A stretch of 64,000 bases of DNA from Diplonema japonicum (taxonomy: Eukaryota; Euglenozoa; Diplonemea; Diplonemida; Diplonemidae), in contig OZ025709.1 in assembly GCA_964019335.1 (NCBI GenBank), positions 124,001 through 188,000 of the forward strand. Reading direction: 5' to 3'. The position numbers were made by a program, and so were the translations under genes. Of the stretch, positions 9,387 to 21,382 are shown in pieces (the stretch's first letter is position 1; each line of letters begins with the position of its first letter). Below the pieces are notes generated by a model. That model was not told where the DNA came from, did no database searches, and saw only the letters and a program-made list of their open reading frames with translations.

Positions 9387-11241
9387 TTTTTTTTTTTTTT
9401 TTGGCCCTTTTTTTTTTTTTTTTTGGATTTTTCAAAAAAGTTCGAAGAAAAAAAAAAAGAAAAAAAAAAAACTCGATAAAAAAAAAATTCAGTGTGTGTG
9501 TGTGGGCATAGCAAAATGCCACATCCTCCACTTCACCCCCCCCCCCCCCCCCCCCCTCTCCCCCCACACACAATATCGGAAAAGCGAATAAAAAAATAAA
9601 GACTACAAAAAATTGTAAACATTGGGGAACTATTCATGTTCTTTCTTTTCCCTCCCCCCTTTTTTCTTTCCCTTTTTCACCTAACACGAGGTACTAAACT
9701 GGCCATATTGCACACATAATGAATGTCTTGTACCAAGGTGGGTCTTCCTCTGACCTACACAATGATTCAAAAAAAAAAAAAAAATTGCCTGGTGGGAAAA
9801 TGCAACATGAAACCTTTGTGAAGCATCGCCCCGAAGCCTCCCAAGCCCCCGTGGTCTGGTGAAGAGTAAATGGGGGAAGAAAAAAAATGATTTCTTTGTG
9901 TGTCTTTTTTTTTTTGTTGTTCGGCACTTAGTTGCATTAGGTAATATAAACCATTTTTTTTTTTTTTTTGAAAAAAAAGAAAAAAAAGGCCTCCAACCGA
10001 CAAAGGAGAGCAACACAAAAAAAAAAAAAAAAAAAAAAATTGAAGGAACAGAACAAGCAATTAAGAAGTTTGAAAATATCACAAAAAGAAAACTTTTTTA
10101 TTTCTTCTTCCCCGTGGTAAGCCAGTGATGACCGGTCTCAGGACGGGGAAGTGCAGCAAAAAGAACGCAACGACCTCTCTATATGTGGGTACCCTCGCGG
10201 TCCCTGAGACACCCACTAGTTCTCAAGTTATGTGGATTCCAAGCCAGCACTTGCCCTCTGAGACATTCTCTCGTTATTGCAGCTTCTCCTTCATTCCACT
10301 GGTATCTGATGTATTCTTTCTTTTTTTTTTCTTTTCTTTTCTTTTTTTTTTTCGTTATTTCTTCAGCTGACCTACCTTGGGTATGTCACTGGTATGCATG
10401 GGGAGTTCATTACCCATTTCTTTTTTGAGTGAAAGAGGGGGAGGGGAAAAGGGGAGGGGGAGGTAACAACCACAAACGTTTACAGTTTCTAAACTTTAAC
10501 AGTTTTTCTTTCTTTCTTTTTTTATTTTTATTTTTTTATTATTTATAAATATAAATATAATTGTTCACTACCCATTTAAAAAAAAAAAGAGGAAATTACT
10601 GTAAATCCAGGGGAAAAAAAAAATCAATCATTGTGCCCCAAGCCCATCGCCACCCGGCTGCCACATCAGCTCAAGTGCAGGGTGGCCTCAGTTTCAGCTG
10701 AAAAAAAGCTTGGCCATACACAAAAAAAAAGTTTTTTTTGGTGGATTACAGTACCCCCCTTTTTTTTTTCCTTATCGGGCTTTTATTCGTTTTTTTTTTC
10801 TTCCTCCTTTTTTTTTTTTTTTTTCTTCCTCCTTCAGTGTCGGTGGCGCACTGCACATAGAAAGAAAAAAAAAAGAGACATTTAAGGGTACCTGCGGTAT
10901 GTGACAGGACGCCTGAAGAAAAGAAAAGGAGAAAGAGGAGCCGCTATCTATAGAAAAGAAATATAGAGATAAAAAAAAAGGAGGCCAGTTGGTCAGCGCC
11001 CAGTTGAAAGAAATGTTTTTCCTTTTTTTTGCTTTTTTTTTTAAAGTTAGTATTCGCCTCTTAACGCAAGGGAGGCAGAATACGTTAGCATGAACACAAT
11101 ATAGAAAATGTGATGATTATATATAAATAAAAAAAAATTTCTTTTTTTTGTTAACCCCTAAAATTACATAAAAAAAGAGAAAACATACAATAAAAAAAAA
11201 GGGGGGGAAGAAACTTTTTTTTTTCTTCTTTTTTCCCCGCC
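9387..11241. other. 1.9-kb intergenic spacer
   Basis: A/T-tract-rich, with a C run near 9538-9556. Complex stretches at about 9690-9860 and 10125-10420 have no convincing frame on either strand. Repeat A copy 1 is at 10874-10917. No gene supported. Confidence 0.5.
10874..10917. repeat. Repeat family A, copy 1
   Basis: Sequence AGAGACATTTAAGGGTACCT followed by GCGGTATGTGACAGGACGCC, directly after an A tract. Four more copies lie at 42044, 45985, 47314 and 49475, all in the same orientation. In this copy the stem CCTGC/GCAGG has one broken pair. Confidence 0.8.
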
Positions 11242-14200
11242 TTAAATAGCAACATTATTACCATTCGTCATCTGTAAACATTTTTTTTTTTTTTTTTTTT
11301 GTTTAAATTCTTCCAAACCTGCTGTAACTGCTGCTCCAAAGCCGCATTCTGCGCGGAGATATCGTCCGCCCGAGTTTGCCGTACCTCAAGAAGTCTATGC
11401 AAGTCATGGGTATTCGCCTGCCCATAGGATAGTGGTGACGCGGCAAGCGGCGAGGCAGCAAGTGGACTAAGAGAACCCAAGACAGAAGGCAACTGCCCGC
11501 CCCCATAAAACAAAGGGTTCGGGCTTGGCACGAAGGCTAACGGGTCCACCTCTTCCTCTTCCTCCTCCTCTTCTTCATCTTCGTTATCACTAATCGGCCT
11601 CTCCGCTTTACTCTCTGGAACAGTATAATTCACGATAGATTGCTTCTTAACCCCATTGTATACAGCTTTTTCAAGTAAACCACCGAAACTGGAATGGCTT
11701 ACCAAAGGGGTCCCCTTGTCGGACCTGGTCAACCCCAAGGCAGCAGCGTCGATCTTGGTCGCCTTCAAGCCCTGCTGAGTGAAGGATTTAAATCCAGGCG
11801 CGTGGGATTTCCTCCTACGGTGCTGTGGAGAGATGAGGCCTTCATCAAGGACCTCGTTTTCTTCAAGACGTTTGTCAAGGTCCACCAGGTCTTTACGGGT
11901 AATAATCCCGAACACAGTGTAGTCGCTAGTGATGACACACAGGTGTCGCAGACCTAATGACTGAAACATGATGTAGACGAGGTCTAAGCGGAAGTCCTTA
12001 TGAACGATGAACGGGGAGGACGAATAGTAGTCTGACAAATCAACTTCTGTCTCCTCGTCCGCCGGCGTCAGCGTCTTCCTTAGCTCCAGCAGCTGTCTGA
12101 GGTGCTCGCCCCTCTTCGTCAGGGATGGTTCGTACGCTTCCCCAAGACCCCTCACCAGATCGATTTCCGTAATCGTGTCGAAAAACTTTTGGTACAAAAG
12201 CGTTTCTATCTGTATCCTCATCAGGATTCCCTTCAACCGCTCGTTCTCGTCCAATACCGGAAAACCATTGTGCGTTAGCACTAAAAGTTCCATGAGTTCC
12301 TTCACGGTGCAAGTCTCGTGAAGGGTTACCGCAGGGTTTGTGGCAATATCCGCTGCAGTATGAACCTGCAGATGAGGCGGCCGCGACCCCTCCGGTGTTA
12401 AAAACGGCATGTCACGCAAATGTATCAGAGAGTGGTACAACGAGTGGCAATGGTAGTCCGCCACCCATTTCGCCACCATGATCCCGCACATCATTGCCGG
12501 AAGCCAGTACAGTTCATTGGACAGCTCCACCATGATAACCGCCAGGGAAACTGTCAAACGAGAGACCCCTGCGAAAAAGGACGCGGCGCCTATTAACGCA
12601 AATATACCAGGGTCGATCCATGACATTGTCCCGAAGACTGCTGGTATTATCTCTTTAGCAAGCTCGCCAAGAAGTCTGCCTGTAACAGCTCCAATGACCA
12701 ATATTGGAACGACAAGACCCGACGCGTACGTGTTGCTGGCAGCGTACGCTGAGAACAGAAAGTACGTGATGAGGAATACGAACAAAACACCGCCCGGAAA
12801 CAGCGAACGCGTGCCTTTGCTGAACAAGTGTTTGATAACGGTCTCTCCGCTGTTCAAGGTAAGCGTTCCCAACGGTGAGAACTCACCCACTACTTCGCAG
12901 GGGAACGTCATGAAGCTCTTTCCATGGTCCGCTGTGTCCTCCAGCGACAACAACGCCTCAGAGCTGCTGGACGGAGTCTGCACTTTATCCGCGGGCATCT
13001 CATGGCAAGACGCGATCTTCGGCATGAAATACGTCACGGACCCGAACACGAACGCTAGCAGAAGCGGTTCCAACACTCTTAAGTGCCGTTTTGGTTTGAT
13101 CGTCTTCAGCCTCCATTTTGCGATAATTATGTTGAGCTTTGTAAAGTACACCGCTAGGAACCCGCACACCACTCCAACCAGCATGGCAGGGATGATGATA
13201 CCGATGTGAACCTCCACGTTCCGTAAGACGAGTTCAGGTTGGAACAAAACCTGCGCGGAGGGGGAGAGCTGCCCGAATGGGATGCCTGTTGGCTTCCACC
13301 CGTGGAACAGAGACATCAACACAGCAGAACAGAAGAACGCGATCATCGTCCCGAAAAAGATCAGCCACGTCAACGATGTGTCCCAATGTGTCGCCACCTC
13401 TTCCATTACGAAGAGGAGGCCTCCCAAAGGGGCTCCGAAGGCTGCTGAGACCCCTGCCGCGGCACCGCAAGCGATGAAATCTCTCCGTTCTCTCGTTGAT
13501 CGAAACTTTTTGTTGGCGCCTTCTGATATTAATCTCCGTCGGACGCCCCACGCACTGTCAGAGGACTGAGTCATCGCCGCTCCGACCATCGCGCCGAGAT
13601 GGATCATCGGGCCTTCAGGTCCTACAGGGAGACCGCTGGCAACCGCGCACAAACACGATAAAAACTTGCAAATTACAACCTTTCCCCCAAGACTCTTCGT
13701 CAACTGTACTCCGTTCAAATACGCCATGACCTCGGGCAATCCTGACCCTGACGCACGGGGTTCCAGAAGCACCACCAATGATGAGATCAACACCAATATA
13801 CAACTGCTCCCTGTCCAAAAAAACCAGCCTTTCGCGGTGTTCATTCCTGGAACGGCTTTTCTATACAACACCCGAACAGGCTCTGTCAGGGTGGGTGTTG
13901 GTCCCTCGGTGGAGTTGCAGGAGCAGGTTTTATTATCCGCCGTAGCACAAGACAACGCAACTGGACTGAAGCCAAGGATGCCCCCCGACCTTGAAAACGA
14001 GACCGTGTAGATAACACCCGCTCCTTTCTTGTAAAACTTCACGCCTGGCTGAAGGCAGTCCCGGTATGTTACTGGTTCCTCCGGGTTCGTAGTGAACCAA
14101 CCGAGATTGGTGAAGAAGGCTTCTGGATAAGCTGATTCTGGGTCGATCTTTGTTCCGATCTCGCCGAAGGGCCCGCCTGTTGCCACCCAGTTCCCGTCCA

Positions 14201-14648
14201 CCGTTATGGTCCGCTCCAAGAGGTATGGTTGAAAGGACAGGATCTCTGCTGCACGCGAGGCTGTTTTTTTCGCAGTGTCGGAAGATCCGTCTTGCGTCTC
14301 ATGAGGTACTTCGTCAACACCGTGCAGCACAATGTCACCTACCAGCTCCTCACGCTTGATGATGATGCCTTCGATGCTCTGTTTCATCGTGAAGCTAATG
14401 ATTGCCACTGCGAACCCTATGAACGCGAAGCACACCCACTTTGCCCTCAGGTGTTCGTCAGGTGTTTGGTTCTTCAGGGTCCCATCGTGGTACGTGTTCT
14501 TTGGGGGCCAGTAGTCCAACCCCTGGTAGTTTCTCAGGTCTGCCACCACCTCTGTGATCAGCTGCTCCTCTTCTTCATCGATTCCCAATGACGGGACCAG
14601 CGGGATGCTCCCTTCTCCTGTTGTGTGTGTCTCGTCTTCGCCTTTCAT
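11242..14648 (-). CDS. CLC-6/7-type chloride channel / Cl-/H+ exchanger with two CBS domains
   Basis: About 1120 aa. The N-terminal QGLDYWPPKNTYHDG block is typical of the CLC-6/7 group (late endosome/lysosome). Selectivity-filter marks: GSGLPE, GPEGPMIHLG (gating Glu present; the usual Lys of GKEGP is Pro), and GLVVPILVIGAVTGR. Proton-pathway Glu lies in LLFVMEE. Two CBS domains follow (~residues 780-840 and 900-980), then an acidic tail. A ~130-residue Cys- and sequon-containing insert separates the first two helices, which is unusual. I start at ATG 14646-14648; an upstream ATG at 14745-14747 would read through a G tract and low-complexity Gly. The open frame runs into poly-Lys at 11268. 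A 47-nt intron (11318-11272, CAG|GTTTGG...TTTACAG) would instead end the protein in MTNGNNVAI, and I prefer this. Confidence 0.9.
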
Positions 14649-14747
14649 GTGAGCAGGGGGAGGTTGCCCCCCCCCCCCCCCCCCCTTCCCCCCTTTTTCT
14701 CCCCCCGCCTTTGTGTGTGTTGTGTCCCAACTTTTATTTTTTAACAT

Positions 14748-15139
14748 TGCTTTTGTAAAGAAAAACAGAGGGGAGCCACCTCTCTTCTTGAGAAAGGGTG
14801 AGCCTCCAAGTCCCTACAGGGTACAGGGCATCACGATGTGAAGCCGACCAAGCCTTCCCCAACTTTTACTATTTGTCTGCGCAAAGTAGTTCAGGCGGGG
14901 AACCACGTTGCCTGTGTGTTGAGTGGGGGGGAGCAAAAAAAAACCAAGAAAAAAAAAAAAAAAAAAAAAAAAAAAAGCAATTACTAAACAGAGCGAAAAG
15001 GGGAAAAGATCGAAGTAGGAAAGGCGGGGGGAGGAAGGGGGGGAAAAAAAAACACTATTGAGAAAAGAAGAGAACAAAAAAAAAAAAAAAAAAAAAAAAA
15101 AAAGGAGGCAAGGTTTCTCGTTGTAACTCTCACTATCGA
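14748..15139. other. Intergenic spacer between VPS34 and CLC genes
   Basis: Contains two A tracts (about 14949-14976 and 15075-15103) and a purine-rich stretch. The more complex piece 14760-14935 shows no coding or structural signal I recognise. Confidence 0.5.
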
Positions 15140-17888
15140 TCACTTAAACTTCCCTGCCTTGATATGGGCCCAGTCGCCGATCTTCCCCATGATGGAGTTG
15201 AGGGCTTCGTTTAAGATATCAAGGAAGTAATTTGTGGCTTCAGCGTCATTGAGGTCCAAGCGCATTTTGTCCTCAACAGACTGAATTTTGGAATAGGCGT
15301 TCTTCGTGGTGCGCACGTCGGAGGTGAGATCAGGGATGTTTGCGTCAACCATCATGGCCATGGAGTTGATGATGAGGGCCGCATGCTTTCGAATAATATT
15401 GAAGGAACCGCAGCACAGTTTTTTGAACTCATTGAAACGAGCGGACTCCGTCCCACCCATAGCGTCAACCATCTCCTTCCGAAGCTTCAAGGGAGGCGGG
15501 AAGGGTTTCGGGTCCCGTCCTAAAATGAAACCAAAGTCAATATGCACCATTCTCCCGTCATTTGTCACCAGCAGATTTTCCAAATGCCGGTCACCGATCC
15601 CCAGTACGAACGTTATGATTGCGTAGCCGGCATTGCTCTTCACCCACGTGTCCAGGCATTCTTTCGTTAGTTGGAAGTCCCCTTTTTCGTCGTAGTTATA
15701 TTTCCGGAGATGGCTTTGGATGTTGTTGCCATCAATGATATCCTGCAGTGGAACAACGTTCGGTACAATCTCCACCATCCCCTCTGAGACAGAGGTCGCC
15801 AGGCATTTGTAGGGCGTTAGCATGAGGTCTAAGCCGTCCTGTTTCAGGAGCTTGTCGATGAGCCCCACGATTTGCTGCACAAGCTGATCCTGCCTTATGT
15901 CATCACCAGCCTTGTACATCAACCTGCAGTTTGGATGCCCTGCTGGTCGAAGGAACGTCAAAGCTGGAGATTTTTTTTATAAAAGAATTATATAAAAAAA
16001 TTTTTTTTCAACATACCCATCGGCCTCTTTGCACTTTTGTAGAAATGCACATCGTCGTCCCTTATCCCCGTCAGATCGATATCAGGTAATATCGGTGGTG
16101 TGATCTGGTTTTTTTTTTTTAATATTTTTTTTTTATTCTTTTTTTTTTTTTTTTTTATACCTTTGCGGTTTCCGCGGTTTCCTCTTCAGGGTTCACGGAA
16201 TCCTCTTTCGGGTCTTCTTGTTGTTTGGTGTAGCCGAGGTTTGCCATGCTTGCTTTCAAGCTTTTCCCGATCCCCACCATGGAAGACAGCCCAGTTTTTG
16301 TTTCCTTAGCGGATGCGTCGAGGTGCCTGGACGCATTCTTCTTCCAAAAGAGTTGCGTGATACCGCCATGCCCGTCTTTGATTGTCTGCATCGCTGTGGA
16401 TTTCATCATTTTCTGCCGCACGGAGGCAGACTTCTCTTGAATGTTTGCAAGGACGGTCATGAACTCAGTTTGCTTGGCCAACCGCGCGTAAAAGAATGAA
16501 TTGGGCTCCGCTTTTATAACCTTCAACAACTGAGCCTCGACAGTTTTGAAGATGGCAGCGGTATCCGGAACAGGGTCCTCAGTTTCAACATGGAGGTACC
16601 AGTATAGGTAGCTGCATAGATCCCACGATGCTGACGCACGCTGGAGCAGCAAATCGAGTAAAGGACTCGACAGCGGGTCCGCCTCGTATCTGAACGCCTG
16701 CACAAGCTGCAGCAGGATCGATTTCAAAAAGTCGTTGTTCTCCTTGTCAAGCCTTTGAACTGCGTGGGAACGGACAGCCGAGATGCCCTTAAACGACGCC
16801 CCGAGGATCTCCAAACAATCCTCGACAATGAGCCCGCCCCACTTTGGTATCAGCCCCGTCGCGATGGCCTCTTCCTTCGGGTCCGTCCAGTCAACGCACC
16901 TCATAAACTTCGTGAACCCAATCTTGTTCTTCTGCAAAAAGTACCGAAACTGCCATAAGAGATGTGTGTCCTTCGGTGTGGGAGACATCAACGCTGAGTG
17001 TTTCAAAATGGACTGGATTTCTGTGTACTGCGCAGCGTTCGGTTTCAAATCGGGGTCCACCACAAGATGCTGCGACTTCATTATCCGTGCCGCCTCGACT
17101 TCGCACGGGTTGTCCGCAACATCAATCTCCGGGTCCCGCACGGTGACCAACCCCGACGAGGGTATCGCTGTGTACCCTTGCGGGATGGGCCCAGTGAGGG
17201 ACTGATGGTATATAGGAACCGGAAATATAGGGAACTCCATCACTAGAACAGGGGTGGACTCCTGGTGAATCATCGTTTTTTTCATGTTGTTGATCTCTTG
17301 GAAGGTGAGGCGGTCAAGCCACAGCACGTGCTTCATCTGCCGCAATGTGAACCTCAGCGTGGCCTTGTTCGTCCGTGCCATAAAGGAAGTGTCGGTGATC
17401 CTTCCTAACGTCTCAGAAGGCTCCGACCCGTCCGCTTGCACGGATTCGTGTAGTGCAAGACGGCGAGACCCACGTTTCAACTGCCCTACAGTGGAGAAGA
17501 CATATGTTGACGATCCTCCAACTGGGTGGCTGTAGGCGGATGACCATACTGTGCACAACAGCAGTGTGTCGAGAGGGAGGTCTCGGTAGGACATCGGGAA
17601 GACAACGACGTCATGCCATTTGAATGCGTTCGTGTGCCTGCACCTGCTCTTGCATTTTGCGCTGTACGCCCCGGGGCAGAGCAGCACACCGTTACTGCAG
17701 AGTTCCAACATCACGTAGATGTCCGTGCTTAGGTCCCCGTTCGCGTCCCCCAGCATGCACCCTTCAAGGTTGTCAACCTTCACTCTGAAAGGGATATCCA
17801 GGTCATGGCTGTATGCGAAGTCAGCCGCCCCCTCGTGTTGCGACGCGTTGCTCGTGGAGCTTGTGCTGATCAGGCCATCCGCGATCAT
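15140..17888 (-). CDS. VPS34: Class III phosphatidylinositol 3-kinase Vps34 (3 exons)
   Basis: Makes phosphatidylinositol 3-phosphate on endosomes and autophagosomes, normally with Vps15 and Vps30/Beclin. Exons 17888-16161, 16104-16017 and 15963-15140; introns are 56 nt (phase 0) and 53 nt (phase 1, the only non-phase-0 intron I found). About 880 aa, like human VPS34 (887). The N-terminal C2 domain (~30-190), the PIK helical domain (~300-510, e.g. LLWQFRYFLQKNKIGFTKF, DWTDPKEEA) and the kinase domain follow in order. Exon 2/3 give FYKSAKRPMALTFL and FKAGDDIRQDQL-like KAGDDIRQDQLVQQI. Catalytic loop GIGDRHLENLLV and metal-binding HIDFGFILGRDPKPFPPP are intact. The C-terminal helix DWAHIKAGKFK matches the membrane-contacting tail. 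The ATG at 17886-17888 follows an A-rich leader. Confidence 0.96.
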
Positions 17889-18163
17889 TTGGTGTGTTTG
17901 TGTATGGGTCTTCTTTTTTTTTCTTTAAAGTTTCTCCTCCCCCCCCCCCTTCCCTCCACCCACCCCACTGTCTTTTTTTTTAATTTTTATTTTGTTTGTT
18001 GTGACGAGGTTTCAGAGAGGGCGAAGTTCAACCCAAAAAAAAAAAAAAAAAACCCCAAAAAAAATCGTTAAAACCGTGATCGGACGTTGCAAAAAAAAAA
18101 AAATATATATAATAATAAGAAAAACAAAAAACTCTATTAGTTTGTCTCCCCCCCCCCGTCTCC

Positions 18164-19786
18164 CTACTCATTCATAAACCCCTGCGTGTTGACCTCGATG
18201 TTGAAAAGGGCCCTGTCGATGAACAGACGCATGCCCGCTTCGTTCTCCTTCATGACACCAAGGAACAGCAAGAAATGCAGAATGATAAGAGGTGTGTGCG
18301 CGGCCGATGGTACAAAGGTGATGGGGATGAGGTACGACACGACAATGATGACCGAGAGGCACGCTGTGGACCAGAGGGAGTGGGTGTACATTCGAATAAG
18401 CTGCGAGGGCTTCGGCGTTGTAACAAGTGACGTCATCCCAACCAACCCCGCACAAACAATAATAGAAGCCATGAGAATGTCGACCGTTTTGAATTTGCGT
18501 TCTTCGTCAGCCTCGCTTAGACAGGGTCTTGAACTATCGACAGCAAGCCCAGTTAAAGTATCCTGTATTGCCACACAGACCCAGAATAAAATAAACACCC
18601 CTGGCAACCCCGCGCCTCTCCACGTGAATGAAAGTTGTGTCAACGACAGCACGGACAAGGTGAAGAACATCAACGAGAGCTCAACATTTCTCGGTTCCCA
18701 CCACCCGGAGGAGAATTTAAAAAGCCAGCAGAACGACATCATTGCGGAAGCGTTTGTGATGAAGTCGAGAGACAAAACCGACAACGCTGCGGGGAACCAC
18801 ACCAGCGTCAAGTACATCACAAGAATAACAACGAGCAGGGCGATGGTATTCGCGGACAACATGACCATTGAACACCCTAACATGAGGATCAACGGTTGTA
18901 ACAATAAAATTTTAAACCGGTTGGTGTAGATTACAACCATGTTCACGATGCTAAGCTCTTCTCGGTTCCAAGGAACGGTTTTCTCCTGCGGGTGGCCGTC
19001 TGTCACAGCCTCGGACTGATTCTGAAGGTTCACAATGACATGCACCACAATGGCCTTCGCGAACAGCAAAGCAGCAACGTGTCTAGATGCATTTAGGTAC
19101 GACCTATCTGTTGCTACAAAACCCCAGAACACAACCACCACCAACCGGCTTATCTGGAACGCGAGCATGAAATATCTGACACCGTAGTTGCCCGGGGCGT
19201 ACTGTTTTGTGTATAGCAGCACAACCGATCGATACAGCAGGGCAATCATCGAGCTGGGTACAATCTGCGCCAACCACCAGTTGGATATCAATGTAGCCCA
19301 CTTTATCGCTGGGGTTGCAAGGTTGTCGGTTGTACCCTTTGCGAGGTTCGGGATCATGTCCATCATAAGTTTCTTAGTAGCGAAGGACTGCAGGACGAAC
19401 AAAACCTCGAGCAAATCCATCGCTTGCAACACGTACCTTGCAAAGGCGTTCACCGTCAGCCTCTTAATAATCTGTTCTTCCTCTTTGCTGAACCTTCTCA
19501 GCACCACGAACACGCTTCCCAAGATCACCGTCCTCGCGATCATCAACATTTTATGCCGCAGCATCAGACCCTCGAACAGCTCCCTGTAGTCTGCTGAAAG
19601 GTACATGTCTATTGATAAAGCGTCGAAAATGGGATCTATAAAGACCTGCACGAAGCCCTTGTAAGGCGGGAAGGCTGCACTGACCTCCTCGTCATACCAC
19701 ATCAGCAACAACACCAAAGCTAGACAGGCGATCTGGTACCAGACGTGTAATTGTGCAACTCCATGAGAAAGGTGCTTACATTCCAT
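18164..19786 (-). CDS. Polytopic membrane protein, unknown
   Basis: 540 residues in one exon; ATG 19784-19786. About 11-12 hydrophobic segments are spread over the protein, e.g. VWYQIACLALVLLLMWY (~15-31), LMIARTVILGSVFVVL, LVVVVFWGFVA, LLQPLILMLGCSMVML, IALLVVILVMYLTLVWF, VFILFWVCVAI, VDILMASIIVCAGLVGM and ACLSVIIVVSYLIPITFV. The C-terminus is cytosolic-looking and charged (IDRALFNIEV). No signal peptide, no transporter motif that I recognise. It could be a transporter, a channel-like protein, or a protist-specific membrane protein. Lies between RFC and VPS34 on the same strand. Confidence 0.75.
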   Translation of the reverse strand: MECKHLSHGVAQLHVWYQIACLALVLLLMWYDEEVSAAFPPYKGFVQVFIDPIFDALSIDMYLSADYRELFEGLMLRHKMLMIARTVILGSVFVVLRRFSKEEEQIIKRLTVNAFARYVLQAMDLLEVLFVLQSFATKKLMMDMIPNLAKGTTDNLATPAIKWATLISNWWLAQIVPSSMIALLYRSVVLLYTKQYAPGNYGVRYFMLAFQISRLVVVVFWGFVATDRSYLNASRHVAALLFAKAIVVHVIVNLQNQSEAVTDGHPQEKTVPWNREELSIVNMVVIYTNRFKILLLQPLILMLGCSMVMLSANTIALLVVILVMYLTLVWFPAALSVLSLDFITNASAMMSFCWLFKFSSGWWEPRNVELSLMFFTLSVLSLTQLSFTWRGAGLPGVFILFWVCVAIQDTLTGLAVDSSRPCLSEADEERKFKTVDILMASIIVCAGLVGMTSLVTTPKPSQLIRMYTHSLWSTACLSVIIVVSYLIPITFVPSAAHTPLIILHFLLFLGVMKENEAGMRLFIDRALFNIEVNTQGFMNE

Positions 19787-19923
19787 CTAATCCCCTCACC
19801 CTGGATAAAAAAAAGAAAGTTTTTTCGTGTCTCTTCAAAGGTCGGGGGGGGGGGGGGATATTAAGAAAACAAAAAAATATCTAATGACGGTGGTAAGGGG
19901 AAAAACGATGGGAGGGGGAAGAA

Positions 19924-19976
19924 GAGATAAAATGAGGGTTTCCTGTTTTTTGGAACGTTTCCCCCTTTGTCTCTAC
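19924..19976. repeat. Repeat family E, copy 1
   Basis: GAGATAAAATGAGGGTTTCC then TGTTTTTTGGAACGT and CCCCCTTTGTCTCTA; a diverged, partly doubled copy is at 53431-53500. It lies in the short spacer between the membrane-protein gene and RFC. Confidence 0.5.
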
Positions 19977-20083
19977 TAAATCGCTCTAATTTCTTTTTTT
20001 TTTAAAAAAAAAAAAGAGGGGGAGGGGGAAAGAAATTTTCAACTGGGATAAAAAAATCCCCCCCTCCTCTCCCCTTTCCATCT

Positions 20084-21166
20084 TTACAACCCACACACAA
20101 CGGACAGACAGTAACCCCCCAAGGAAAGAAGCTGGAGTTCTTCACTGCTGCCGTCTTGCAAGGGTTTCTCCAAGGCAGAGATTTTCAAGAGGATGTTCGC
20201 CTTCTGGATGTCGTTTAGCTTTGCTGTGTCCTCGGCTTCCACGACGTCTGTGAGCTGAGACAGCAGCTGAGCGGCCGAGTAGCCTCCCGATGTGAGCTCG
20301 TTCACCGCAGCCTGCATCACCGTGAAGGAATTGCTCCAGAACGAGGAGAAAAACTTCAAAACGGCCTCTTGGGGAACCCACCCGGCAAGCTCGTAAAAAT
20401 CACACTCTCGAAGGTCTTTGCCGTACGCTTTGAATGCTCCCTGTTTTTTTTTTTTTTTTTTCCCCCCAAAAAAAAAAACCTGTAAATACTGCACGGCCAG
20501 CCTGAGGTCCCCCTGCGAGACCTCGTCTAACTGTTGCATGTTTTTCTGTTCGATGTGCAGCCCCTCTGTTTTTGCGATGAACGCCACTCTGTCCGACATC
20601 GTCTCCCGCGTGATGGGCTGAAACCTGAACTTTGCGCATCTCGAGACGATGGGGTCGATGATTCTCGAGATATAATTGCAGATTAAACAGAAACGAGTAA
20701 CGGTGCAGTACTCCTCAATAACTCTTCGCAGCGCTGCTTGGGCGTCCGGGAGAAGCGCGTCAGCTTCGTCCAGAATAATAATCTTGTATGGGGGAACAGG
20801 GTAGTTTATTCCATTCTGAGTCTTTTCTGGGTTTGTGTTGACAGAAGACTGTGCAAACACCTTAACTCGTTCTCTTATCACTCTGATGCCTCTGTCGTCG
20901 CTCGCGTTCAGTTCCAGCACCCTGCTCTGCAAGTACTTGGGGCCGTACATTTGATTGCACATAGCAAGGATGGCGGATGTCTTCCCGCTGCCTGGTGGGC
21001 CGTAGAACAACATGTGGGGCAGGTTCGGTGTCTCGTCCTTCAAAACCTTTTTCATCACCGTCACCACTTCCTGTTGATGCTTCACATCGTCAACCTTCTT
21101 CGGCCTATATTTCTCGATCCATGGCAGCTCACCTTTTCGCTTCTGCACACTGTCCGAATCTTCCAT
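20084..21166 (-). CDS. RFC4: Replication factor C small subunit (RFC4 / yeast Rfc2 type)
   Basis: AAA+ clamp-loader subunit that helps load PCNA at primer ends. Start at ATG 21164-21166 (MEDSDSVQKRKGELPWIEKYRPKK); the frame upstream has only a GTG. Motifs in order: Walker A FYGPPGSGKTSAIL, RFC box LNASDDRGIRVIRERVK, Walker B IIILDEADALLPDAQ, sensor/SRC box ICNYISRIIDPIVSRCAKFRF. The C-terminal domain follows (GDLRLAVQYLQ...). A 39-nt insert (20479-20441) after VQYLQ is best read as an intron: coding strand G, 11 T, 6 G, 18 A, CAG. It is in frame and stop-free, so unspliced RNA would add VFFFGGKKKKKKQ where family members have no insert. Spliced length about 347 aa, normal for the family. RFC4 versus RFC2 naming rests on the NASDDRGI/AQAALRR blocks and is moderately sure. 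Confidence 0.93.
   Translation of the reverse strand: MEDSDSVQKRKGELPWIEKYRPKKVDDVKHQQEVVTVMKKVLKDETPNLPHMLFYGPPGSGKTSAILAMCNQMYGPKYLQSRVLELNASDDRGIRVIRERVKVFAQSSVNTNPEKTQNGINYPVPPYKIIILDEADALLPDAQAALRRVIEEYCTVTRFCLICNYISRIIDPIVSRCAKFRFQPITRETMSDRVAFIAKTEGLHIEQKNMQQLDEVSQGDLRLAVQYLQVFFFGGKKKKKKQGAFKAYGKDLRECDFYELAGWVPQEAVLKFFSSFWSNSFTVMQAAVNELTSGGYSAAQLLSQLTDVVEAEDTAKLNDIQKANILLKISALEKPLQDGSSEELQLLSLGGYCLSVVCGL
20441..20479 (-). other. 39-nt hairpin intron (T11 G6 A18) in RFC
   Basis: Exon ends TTACAG; intron begins GT and ends CAG. T and A tracts can pair with a G6 loop. Phase 0, length a multiple of three, no stop codon. Confidence 0.7.
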
Positions 21167-21382
21167 ATTATATTTTGGTCCCACTCCCCCTCCCCTCTCT
21201 TTTTCTTTTTTTTCTTAGTTTGTTCAAATTGTTAAAAAAGGATATAAAACACCTGGGGGGGACAAAAAAGTGGGTGGGTGGGTGGGGGGGGGGGGGGTAC
21301 GGAGTTTTTTTTCCCGAGCGCTACACTTGATTGAAAAAAAAGAAGGGGGGGTCAAAAAAAAGAAATATAATTTTCTTCGACT

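Noticed and set aside
11268-11318. Poly-Lys C-terminus of the CLC protein
   Set aside because: A 47-nt CAG|GT..CAG| intron with an A tract explains it and gives a short normal end.
20441-20479. A lineage-specific VFFFGGKKKKKKQ insertion in RFC
   Set aside because: It begins GT after CAG, ends CAG, and has the same T-tract/A-tract design as other introns; family members have no insert at this place. RNA data would settle it.
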